NCBI GenBank assembly: GCA_022414725.1
Contig: CM039465.1
Coordinates: 152,501-216,500 of the forward strand
Direction of reading: 5' to 3'
Source of the DNA: Microglena sp. YARC
Taxonomy: Eukaryota; Chlorophyta; Chlorophyceae; Chlamydomonadales; Chlamydomonadaceae
Length of the DNA stretch: 64,000 nt
Position 1 is the first letter of the stretch; each line of letters starts with the position of its first letter. Below, in pieces: positions 10,497 to 20,160 of this stretch. Both the position numbers and the translations under genes were made by a program. Below the pieces are notes generated by a model that saw nothing but the letters and a program-made list of their open reading frames with translations, was not told the origin of the DNA and ran no database searches.

Positions 10497-11814
10497 ACTA
10501 AAGCACGGCTGACTGAAATGCCCAACCAGGGTAGATAACACACCCGGCCCACTTAAACACCCTGAACATGTTTAAACATGGTTTATAAAACCCTGCCATA
10601 TCCGGTTGACGATCGGCAGTTAGCTCCCGTTATTAGCTGGCAGGCTAGTGTGTAAATCTAAGACGGATCCTTGGACCGGGATAGATTGATGGCTGCGGGA
10701 TGTATGACTAAGGGAGGCTTTGTGTTTACATTTTAGAAACACGCGATTTCTAGGTGTACACAATTTTACCGACGCAAAGCAGGTCCTTTCTCAGCATATG
10801 AATGTAGCCATTCGCATAAATCCATGCATGATATGTATCATATATAAGATATATTTTTTATCTTCTTCAGGATTGGTTCATTTGGCTTGGTTTTTTCTGT
10901 ATGGACGTGTAGTAAAGGGTATTACCTGTAATACCCCCTTGATCTCGTACTGATTTTCAAAGAAAAGGTGTGTACGACATCGTAATCATACGGTATATCG
11001 TATCACGCACACCTCAAAGGCCAACCAAGCAACCTAGGTAGGAGGTGTATAGGTTGCAGGACAAGTGAGTGCGCACAAACATCCTTCCTTGTTTTATTTA
11101 TTGAATTGGGCCTGCCATGCTTTGTTGCATGGCTCCTATGTAGTCCCATATATCATACATTTAGTTATCATTCGGTATATAAGTCAATTAATACGCTCGA
11201 CCATGGCAAGTGTGCATCCAACCACCACCCAGCTTCCTCCTATCTAATATTATAATATCTTAATTATTACTTTTGCACGAAATCAGGTCCCCCGTCGCTA
11301 AAACGATTATTTGGGGTTGAGTACTTCAGTTTTTGTTTGTTTTAGCCCATGGGACACAGACACGCCTCACCATCCTCTGCCCACAGCACACAAAAAACGC
11401 ACTGGCGATGTTTTCATGCAGACCAGCTGAAGTGTCCACATCCCAAATTCCCAATACATCAAAAAATCACTATAACGCAAATGAGGACTAGCAGCAAGCT
11501 CCCCTAAGACCTAAACCACCCTGGCTACTTCTAATCCCCAAATACGGTTACTATCAACGTCGGTTTAGCTGCACTGTGTGTTGGCTTCAGAGCAATTGAA
11601 GTTACTGAGACGTCATGAGGTAAACTAGACAGTAGTCACCCAACTCGACTCAGCCATCCACTTCTGCCATCCACATGCCCCCTGCGGTCCCCGCCCCCGC
11701 GGGGACCCCCACCCACGCGTTTCAGACTGTACCGCTCTGTACCGCTCGTGTTTTCTTCTCAGACATAGCGAGGTGCTCCTCTCTCAACCAAACCTCGCGT
11801 AGCGTTCGTTAATC
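10497..11814. other. Intergenic region and TOM40 5' flank
   Basis: No gene is seen. Just upstream of the TOM40 start is a short direct repeat CTGTACCGCT (11726-11748). I see no convincing TATA box. Confidence 0.5.
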
Positions 11815-14800
11815 ATGGGTCTCACAATGAGCAAGGCCGATGGGCCTGATTCCTCAGCACCACCTCCTTTGCCCAACTTTGCGAACCTGTCTATCGCAGC
11901 AGCCGCAGCGATCAAGGACGCAGCGAAGGCCGAAGCTCCTGACTACTTGGACTTGCCGCCTCCATGCCGTTATGAGGATCTTCAGAGGGAGTGCATGATG
12001 GCGCTGAAGCCCGATCTGTTCGAGGGAATGCGTTTTGAAATCACCAAACCCGTGAACCAGCACTTCTTCCTGCAGCACAGCCTTTTCATGGTGAGAATGA
12101 TGCACAGCCGGTGCTGGTGCTAGTGCTGGTGGGGAGGGGTGGAAACGGGAGTTGCTGTGGGTGGGTAGTGTTGGTGATCACAAGAATGGCCTCATTGGTG
12201 CCGTCATGCAGAGGCTGTACATGGGGAGCAAGTGGTATTTTTACAGCCCAGACAGCTTACAAACAGATGCCATAGAACCTATTCTCTCAACAGCACTTGA
12301 ACTGGCAAGCATTAGAGTAGATATCATATTAGTGCATTAGTGAAGGTAGCAAAACTGGATAAAATTTACGGCCCAGCCAACAAAAGAGTATAGCTCATGG
12401 AACCAACCAAATGGGTTACAGCACGCAGTCCACCAAACATCAGAGCCATTGTTTTAGAGCTAAAACTGGCAACAGCACCTGGCCCAGCCAACACACGACT
12501 GAACCTCATTCAGCAGACAAAATTGGCTGTGGCACGTAGTCCACCCAACCTCTGAGCCATGGTAATAGACGTAAGACTGGCAACAGCACCTGGCCCAGCA
12601 AATTCAAGACTGAAACTCATTCAGCAGACAAAATTTGGCACGTAGTCCACCCAACCTCAAAGCCATGGTTATAGAACCAGGACTGGAGCAGCACCTGGCT
12701 CAGCAAAGGGACAACTTGAGTTCATGGGACCAGCTTAATTGGCCAGTACGTGCTCCAGCCTAAACAGGGGGTTGTTTAGGACTTCAGACAGATCACAAGC
12801 ATGCAGAGGAAGGGGAATGGGGGGGGGAAGGGGGGCTGGGCAAGGCAACAACCAGTTGGCAAGTCTTTCAGCCTTGGGGCAAAGCTGCATTCCCTCTGCC
12901 CCAGGGTTGATTCCAGACAGGTGGTCGCCCTAACGATCATCAAACTGACATCAACAAACCGAACGGAAACAGGCACCCTTTTGATGGGTGTTGCATGGCC
13001 CCTTCAGCACCGTACTTCTCGTGTAATTCCTTGACAATCTGAAACATAAAAATAACGCCTGGTGGGGCGTGGTGTTTACAGGACCGTCCCGTAAGCCGAA
13101 GATGTACTTCCTTGACATCTGCATGTACTTTCTTCCCATCTACATGTACTTCCTTCGCAACCACATGCAACTATCCTTCTGCATCCTGTGTCAAACCTGG
13201 CTCCCTTTCCATGGGGTGTGGGTCATGGCTTGTCTTTTCCACTACCAGCTGCAGCTTCTAGGCAGCACCTCCGGCTTACCTCCCAGCCAAACCCATGGCA
13301 ACACAATGCATCTGGAAGCTGACAATATCATCTGTCCAACACTGTTGGAATCTGTTGGCTTAGCCCAGTGGCTGTCTCATGGAGCTGCCTAGAAGCTGCT
13401 GCTTTAAGCGGAATATAAAAGCTATATTTGGTCTCTACAAGCCTAATACAGCATTGGAGTAGTCTAGGATTTGGGGTAGTTAAGGCACACTCACTTTGTC
13501 ATTCCGACGTTGCAAGACGATGCATGTCCCCCCTCTGAACCCCCCTGGATCTGCGCTTCGCATGCAGCCACCGCATGGCGGTGGCTGTGCAACAATCCTG
13601 AAAACAGGCTTGAGTAGCCAAAGTAGCATCCTAACCTTGCCTACATACATCTGAAAAAAAACTCCGCTTAAAAAAAACGTGTTAGAAAAATCTCATACAA
13701 CCCGGTGCACCAAGGAGATGGGACCCCAAATGCTGGACCTCGAGGATGATTTAGCGTGATTTGAATACTTATCCAGCCGTCTTCAATACAAGTTCACGGG
13801 TTTTACTGCATCGAAATGTGTGTGTGTGTGTGAATGTGTTTGAATGCATCATTCTTGCACTGAAATAGAAAACAACTGTCATGGAAAATTAAGTCCAACA
13901 TGGCGCAAGTCAAACATTTTTCAAATGCACACACAAACAAATGTCAGAACCCTCACCCATGCTCCATCCATCCGCCCATCCATCCATCCATCCATACGCC
14001 CTTCCATCCATCCACACATCTGCACCCACCCGCACTCTTACCCACATGCATCCACACATCCACAATCACACCCTCATCAATCCACACATGCACACCCACC
14101 CACCTTCACACCCACATCCATCCACCCACCCGCACTCACACCCACGTCCATCCACACATCCACTCCCAACCGCACTCACACCCACTCGCACAACCATCCA
14201 CACACTCACACCCACATCCACCCACACATCCATTCTCACACCCACATCCATCCGCACATCCACACCCAACCGCACTCACACCCAACCGCACAACCATCCA
14301 CACACTCACATTCACGTCCATCTACACATCCACACCCAACCGCACTCGCACCCACAAACATCCACACATCCGCACTCACACCCATGCGCACAACCACAGG
14401 GAAACATGGAGCTGTCCACTGGTGGTAAGCAGATTATCAAGGCTCCTCACGGCACCTACGACTTCTCTGCCAATGTCATTAAGAGCGAAAAGTTCATGAT
14501 GCTGGGACGCATCAACACTGAAGGCCGCCTTTCCGGACGCCTCAAATTTGACCTTGCGGATTGGCTTGGCTTCATGGTGCACACACAGCTCTCCAACGAG
14601 CCTGGACAGTCTCAGGTATTGTTATATCCACAGTTTTGTTTGTGTACGACGCGGGGAATTGAGCAACTCGGTGCGACCCCAGTGTGGCGCACCACCCTCC
14701 AGGGCTCCTCGCTCTGCCTTCTGGACAAAAAATGGCACATTCTATACCATGGAACAATTAAATATTTATTTATAACGGACAGATTCTCATAAGAGCACAC

Positions 14801-17210
14801 ATGAGCATCGCAATTCAAGAAAAAGAGCTAAGGTTTGTGTTTTTTTGGCGAAAAGCTGCAGATAATGGGTACTGTGTTACACCACAATTCTGAAATCAGG
14901 CTTGCATCGCAACTTTCAACTACATAACTGGACCTACAGAAATCTGAAAACAAAGTGGTTACATCCTGTTGGGTAGTAGTCCTGTGACCCAACTTTTCAG
15001 TAGTATTCCTGACCGCGAAAGTGCTTATTGTACAAAAAGTACAACACGTACCGCTAGATATCATGCTAATCTAACTTTTTGTCATATTTGGTGCTTATTC
15101 ATCGCCCCTTGAGAATTTGCCGCATCCTATTCCAATTTCCATTATAATTATAGTTCCATTTCCATTCCAATTTTGCTTCCAGGTGATGATTGACACCAAC
15201 GTGAAGGGTAAGGACTGGAACTCCCAGCTGAAGTTGGGTAACCCTTCTTTCATGGGGATTAATTACTTCCAGTCAGTCACTCCCAACTTCCAGGCTGGAG
15301 GGGAACTCTTCTACCTTGCCTCGAACCTGAAGAGTGGAGTTGGCATGGCCATGCGACATTCCTCTGACAAGCATGTGGCCACGGCACAGGTTAGTGATGA
15401 TGAAAGCAGATGTGATGTACTAGGTGTGTGCAAGTGTGTAGGTGTGTGTTCAAGACCCGACCCAGATGCTGTGGTGTGGGCTTATCATGATTCGAATCAA
15501 ATCACTGGTTTGCTGGTGAAACACATATTTTAGTATTTTTAATTGTCAATCATTCCGGAGGTTTCCGGCAAAGCACGTAGTGTTTTGTCTGCCTCAACAA
15601 ATAAATTGCCGTTTCAAATATTTTGGGCACGCATTAAGTTATAACAAAATCTGGATGCTGCCTATTATTTACCATTCTTGAAAATCCATAAGTTGAAAAT
15701 GGCATGTGCAGCATCCTGTTCAAATTTTTCATACTTGTGTTAGTGCCTGTATTCCTTTTTTTGTATTCGTTCACATGCTCACTACACTTTTTGTATTCGT
15801 TCACGTACGCACACACACACTAACTGTTTTTTTCTTCGTGTGGCGCGTCGCGGAGTCCGTGTGGTAATGGGGGGCAGACCCATGCGTCGCCATGCAGATA
15901 TGGAATGGCGAATTGCTGTTGAGGAAGAAAAAAGTGCTCACACTCATACTTCACTCCACATATACTCTCGCACCTAAGTATAATTAGTTTTGTTACTATA
16001 TGTTGGCTGAGTAGCTGATGTTTCTTAAGAATGGAGGACGAACATGCGGCATGGCGTGTATGCGCTCATGCACATCTTCTCATGCTCAGGGCATAAGGTT
16101 TCAAGGTTTGGAACCCCCTTTAATCTGTACTTCCGCGCTCTTAATCTCCTGTTTTGATTGGTTGGTGCAGTAGTACCAGCTTTGACTGACAGGTTGGGGG
16201 CTCGAACCCGTTGCTAGATTCACCATTTCCGAACCTGCCACCTTGGAAGAGGCTGAGAACTTTCCTCTGTGCTGTCTCGTGGTATTCGAAGCTCTGGCAC
16301 TGTTGCGGTCTGCGAAAGCAAAAGTTACATTAACCTTCCCTAGTGTAAATAAACGGGGAGCTTCCTTCAACTTAATGCTCTGTAGCAATGCATAACGATG
16401 TCCAACTTTACATAAAAATGAAAAAATGTTTTTAATAATATTTAACCTCCTGTTGCTTTCATGCCCACCAGATTGCCACCACGGGAATCCTGTCTCTCCA
16501 GTACGCGCACAAGGTGAATGAGAAGATTACACTAGCAACTGATTTCTTGTTGCACATGGCCAGTCGGGAAGCTACAGCCACGATGGGCTACGACTGCATG
16601 CTCAGGCAGTGTAGGCTGAGGGGCAAGGTGGACACCAACGGTGTGGTAAGCACGTTCTTGGAGGAGCGCTTCAGCCCAGGCATCAACTTTGTCCTCTCTG
16701 CTGAGCTGGACCATTGGAATAGCAACTACAAGGTGAGATGCCCTCTGTGGCCCGTGGTTGGTGATGTGGCCTCCTAGCTAATGGCGTGGTGTGGTGTACT
16801 TGTGCGCTACAGCCTAGGCATCAACTTGGTCCTCTCTGCTGAGCTGGACCATTGAAATAGCAACTGCAGGGTGAGGTGGGACGAATGGGTGGTAAAGAGG
16901 CAGTGGAGGGTGGAGATGTTGGGAGAGGGAGTGAAGGAGTGTGATCAGTGGGTTGGGAGGCAGTAATGAGTTGGGGGGGGAGGGGCAGTTTGTGTGAGGT
17001 GGGTTAATGTCTGCGCATTTGGTTTTATAATCCTTGAACACAACGTGATGCAAGCTCTCACATTCCCTTGCCTGTCTATTGGACTCTACCAAGCTGGATC
17101 CTTAAATGTTTAGCTGCCACAGGGCAGCAGACTAACATTACAACAAGCGCTCACTCTCCCTTGCCCCCTTGTGCTCGCAGTTTGGCTTCGGCGTTGTTGC
17201 TGGCGAATAA
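11815..17210 (+). CDS. TOM40: Mitochondrial outer-membrane import channel TOM40, five exons
   Basis: Beta-barrel pore of the TOM complex, through which nuclear-encoded precursors enter mitochondria. Exons are 11815-12090, 14400-14615, 15183-15389, 16472-16732 and 17181-17210. All four introns are GT-AG and phase 0, and the product is 329 residues. This is close to plant TOM40 (about 310), with a somewhat longer N-terminus. Family landmarks are YEDLQRECMMALKPDLFEG and FEITKPVNQHFFLQHSLF in exon 1, GTYDFSANVI and GRLSGRLKFDL in exon 2, YFQSVTPNFQAGGE in exon 3, and GYDCMLRQCRLRGK in exon 4. Exon 5 has nine codons plus stop and supplies FGFGVVAGE. With the preceding Lys at the end of exon 4 this forms the C-terminal beta-signal used for membrane assembly. 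The start is the first ATG of the open stretch; an alternative in-frame ATG lies four codons later. Intron 1 is large (2.3 kb) and full of repeats. The exons themselves are free of frameshifts. Identity is by family knowledge of plant TOM40. Confidence 0.93.
12365..12720. repeat. ~120-bp tandem repeat in TOM40 intron 1
   Basis: Three to three and a half copies of a unit carry CAACAGCACCTGGCCCAGC, CATTCAGCAGACAAAATT, GGCACGTAGTCCACCCAACC and GAGCCATGG. They are diverged by substitutions and small indels. Non-coding. Confidence 0.8.
13050..13172. repeat. GGGGCGTGG element fragment plus 24-bp tandem repeat
   Basis: A diverged copy of the TGGGGCGTGGTGTTTACAGG element (13050-13100) is followed by three units of ATGTACTTCCTTGACATCTGC (13100-13170). 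It lies in TOM40 intron 1. Confidence 0.55.
13250..13401. mobile_element. MITE-like element, family A, copy 2
   Basis: The inverted ends are GCAGCTTCTAGGCAGC and GGAGCTGCCTAGAAGCTGCT. The interior is homologous, in opposite orientation, to 2512-2662. It is within TOM40 intron 1. Confidence 0.65.
13955..14398. repeat. CATCCA / CACACCCACA simple repeats before TOM40 exon 2
   Basis: About 440 bp of pyrimidine/A-rich short tandem repeats (CCATCCAT, then ACATCCACACCC..CGCACTCACACCC, period about 30-60) run up to the exon 2 acceptor. The His/Thr/Pro-rich ORFs here are artefacts. They read through into exon 2, which explains the 283-codon frame. Confidence 0.85.
16105..16330 (+). mobile_element. 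tRNA-derived SINE-like repeat, copy 2
   Basis: The A-box-like TTGGTGCAGTAGTACC and the B box GGGGCTCGAACCCG are spaced as in a tRNA gene. The shared body CTGCCACCTTGGAAGAGGC ... GTGCTGTCTCGTGGTATTCG ... GCGGTCTGCGAAAGC follows. It lies in TOM40 intron 3, same strand as the gene. Confidence 0.6.
16806..16878 (+). pseudogene. Relic duplication of the end of TOM40 exon 4 with its donor
   Basis: The sequence GCATCAACTTGGTCCTCTC and CTGAGCTGGACCATT...AATAGCAACT, followed by GGTGAGGTGG, repeats the last ~60 nt of exon 4 and its 5' splice site about 135 bp downstream inside intron 4. The Trp codon has become TGA, so using this copy would truncate the protein before the beta-signal. Confidence 0.85.
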
Positions 17211-17334
17211 ATGGATTGCTCAAGCAGTAGCCTGACTCTAGTGACAAGTAATTTGTGTGAGTGTCAAATAAACCGTCTGTCCGAGTTATCGTGTGATTCT
17301 TGAAAACGAAGTTCACATTCCACATTATAGTTGG

Positions 17335-18145
17335 TGAATTGGATTGGTTTGTTACATGGTTGTCAGCCAACTCTCAGCTGCTCACCGTATTCCAATGCCA
17401 AGCCCCCCCGTGCGACACACGGAAACTAGGGAGCCAAGTAAGCGGATTAGATAGTTCAAGTCGTGTCTAGGTCCAATGAGGTGGCCAATGCTTGGAGAGG
17501 TGTAACATGCAGAAAGCTTCATTAGGACTAGGATCCCAGCCGCCCTAACATATATTATCTATGCTAGTCGGCTGTTCCTTCGGAGTTATGAATTTCCCAG
17601 TTCCCCACATCGCCAGAAGTGCACAAAAGCGCTATGGCCGGCAATGGCAGACAGAAAGAAGACTCAAGTTTCTAATACAAGGATTTCCACATAGACTTGA
17701 ATTTGGTAACATGGCAGGTGGCTCCAGCCTTTGAGGCTGCTCGTCGTCTTCGGCAGTAGCATAAGGTTTTTTAATTTGAGGAGGGTGCACATGCATAAAC
17801 ATGCGAGCCTGCTGACGGAGGGAGAAAGTTGTGGTCGCTCCAACGAACTTGTCTGTGCCCCTGCTTTTGAGCTGTGCCAAATTCAGATGTAATTAACTAG
17901 TGACTGTTTGTTTACAGTCCTCGAATCATTGAAGTTCCTTCGCTCGGCAAAGGGAGGGATTACACCCGGATTGGATTGGTTTGTTCCATGGGTTTTCAGC
18001 TGACTTTGGGCTGCTCACCGTCTTCCAATTCCAAGTCCCCCAGTGGCCCAGTGCAATACCGTACCCATACCAGGGAGAATACTGACTAGTATTACTGAGT
18101 GGAACATACATCTTAAAGTCTTGTCCAGGTCGATCCGGAGGGCTG
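17335..18145 (+). repeat. Direct duplication of a ~160-bp segment downstream of TOM40
   Basis: The segment at 17335-17490 (GGATTGGTTTGTTACATGG ... CAGCTGCTCACCGTATTCCAATGCCAAG ... TTCAAGTCGTGTCTAGGTCC) recurs in diverged form at 17964-18140. The 470 bases between show no gene that I trust. One 83-codon minus-strand frame at 17880-17632 lacks an ATG near its start. Confidence 0.6.
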
Positions 18146-19209
18146 AGGGAAAGACACCCTGCAAGGAGCAAGGTCCAGCTATCGTAGGGGCTGCAGCATT
18201 GTCAACATATACAACTTCCACTATACACTACACAACTGGACTACATGGCGTAGTGACGAACCACATTAATACTGATTTACTTGGGGAGAAGCTTGTTAGC
18301 TTGGGGCTCAAGATTTGAAGGCAACCGGCTCCTGTGTGCCGAGCAGGGTTGTTCAACACGTCGCGTGTTGCGTGACGCACATACATTTGAAGGGTCCGTC
18401 TCCGATTTTGCTGGGTGCGTCTCTATCCATAGATTTTGAAACAGGTTGCGTCTTATGATGTAGATTCCCCAAAGCAAACCTGACGCAGTGTAAATTTTTC
18501 GTGGGCACCCAGCAGGGAAATTTGAGCTCATTTAGGTTTTTTGTAATCAAACAGTTTGAATCAACCATGTTACTGGTATATCCGTATATATATATGATGG
18601 CATAATGGCATTGTGTGCAATAATACAGTCTTATGGTAGCTTCTATCTGATAAATTCTCTATCTATGTATCAATAAATATGATTGATTCGATAGTGTTAC
18701 ATGGTGGGTATGCTATTAAGTAGCACGGTAAAACCTAGGTTAGGTTCTACAGAGGGCCTGTCTGTCGGAGACGCCAGGCAGCACTAGCTGGCACGGGTCT
18801 CGCGACCTGGCATGGTAGTCACTATGCCGGTCACGCGGCTCACGCGTGCCCTCTGTAACACGCCATACAACTTTAATCGTCTTGTAGCAGCTTACAGTAA
18901 TTCTTACATATCTGCTCTCTCGGCCCTGATTTGATCGGTCCGACCTAACTGATTTGCATCTATTCGGAGTTTCGAAGCTGATCTGTACAAGCTGGGGTAT
19001 AGAACAGCGACAGCTGGTCACAGAGCCAACCGCCTATCGTTATGTTTTCGCAGCGTCTTATACATGGCAAGGAACGAACTGATGCTCCAAGCGCTTCGCA
19101 TTCGTGATTCCTGAGGCTAGAGGTCCAGAGCCCGTCGCACTTCGTTTGACCTTTCCATGCTGTATTTCCAATTGCATGCGTGTGATTTTGCGATCTGATA
19201 TGTAACACC
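18146..19209. other. Intergenic, no supported feature
   Basis: AT-rich and mixed sequence without ORFs of convincing composition. It contains the 5' flank of the gene starting at 19210. Confidence 0.45.
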
Positions 19210-19548
19210 ATGCGGCGAGCTCTCCAACTCGGGGCATGCTGCGCCTTCCTAGTGTTCATGCTGGCCGCAGCAGAAGCATCCGAGAGTGGCACAGCATGCG
19301 AGCAGTCCGGATACTGCTCCATAGGGAAGCTGCGTCCTTTCTTCGGAGACATTTACCCAGGCTCAGGTCTCCGGGAAGCTTTAGAAGCAAGAAGCTACAA
19401 GAAAGAAATTATCTTGATGGCCATTACATCCTCACAGGTACTTTCGTTACAGCTGTCAGGATCATGTGGCTTGCATGGGGTGTCTGAGATCAGTTTTTTC
19501 CCCTAGGAAATGAACCAGTGTCTTAACGTTGCACAATTTTGCTCCTAG
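19210..19548 (+). CDS. Putative secreted protein, first exons only
   Basis: Exon 1 (19210-19437, 76 codons) begins MRRALQLGACCAFLVFMLAA, a clear signal peptide with likely cleavage after AEA. It continues with two Cys (ACEQSGYCSIGKLRPFFG) and LREALEARSYKKEIILMAI. It ends at CAG before GTACTT. A 69-nt intron with CCCCTAG acceptor leads in phase 0 to EMNQCLNVAQFCS and TAG at 19546. Either this is an 89-residue secreted peptide, or the true second exon ends earlier and the gene was cut by the poly(C) and repeats that start at 19580. The stretch REALEARSYKKEIILMAI resembles the start of nucleotide-diphospho-sugar transferase domains of plants and algae, but this is a weak impression. Confidence 0.5.
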
Positions 19549-19579
19549 CAACCAGTGGGGTGTTACAGACAGCGTTTTG

Positions 19580-19602
19580 CCCCCCCCCCCCCCCCCCCCC
19601 CC
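19580..19602 (+). repeat. Poly(C) run of 23
   Basis: An uninterrupted C homopolymer right after the gene fragment at 19210. Confidence 0.95.
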
Positions 19603-19684
19603 AAAGGATCCCCAAGAGGCTCTACCGTAGGACCCTCAAAACACCAAGGTACACAATTTAGCTCTTATGCTGCAAGTAGCACCC

Positions 19685-19790
19685 TGTGTATGTTGTTGCA
19701 GTCCAGAGGTTGGCCCAATAGTCTGAAGGGACTTGCCCAACCGTGAAAACAAAAAAACACTGATGAACTGAACCCTAAACAATCGTTTAA
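19685..19790 (+). repeat. Dispersed repeat (AGGGACTTGCCCAACC family), copy 2
   Basis: It shares GCAGTCCAGAGGTTGG, AGGGACTTGCCCAACC, CACTGATGAACTGAACCC and AAACAATCGTTT with 6060-6180. Confidence 0.6.
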
Positions 19791-19952
19791 CCACCTTCAA
19801 TAAAACCCTGTCTGGGATGTGTATTTGAATTCTGACTGGTCATCGTTGATGAGATGCATCGGCTGTCTGATGAATGCGGTCTTGTGCAAGAGCCCAGAAA
19901 TAAAGGAAAACAGAACGCCAAGCGGCGTGACCTGAGGAAGCTACCCGTAGGT

Positions 19953-20160
19953 GGTCCTCGGACAACACCACTGAGGGAGGGAAGTGGAGGTGGGGGGGTC
20001 CTCGGACAACACCACTGAGGGAGGGAAGGGGAGGTAGGGGGTCCTCGGACAACACCACTGAGGGAGGGAAGGGGAGGTAGGGGGTCCTCGGACAACACCA
20101 CTGAGGGAGGGGAGGGGAGGCAGGGGGTCCTCGGACAACACCACTGAGGGAGGAGGCTCT
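19953..20160. repeat. 43-bp tandem repeat, five copies
   Basis: The unit is GGTCCTCGGACAACACCACT followed by GAGGGAGGGAAGGGGAGGTA and GGG. The copies are close to identical. Confidence 0.9.

Noticed and set aside
13844..14792. 283-codon ORF over TOM40 exon 2
   Set aside because: The first half is His/Thr/Pro simple repeat. Only 14400-14615 is conserved coding, with clear splice sites.
17632..17880. 83-codon minus ORF near TOM40 3' end
   Set aside because: No ATG near the start and no recognisable motif; not enough to call.
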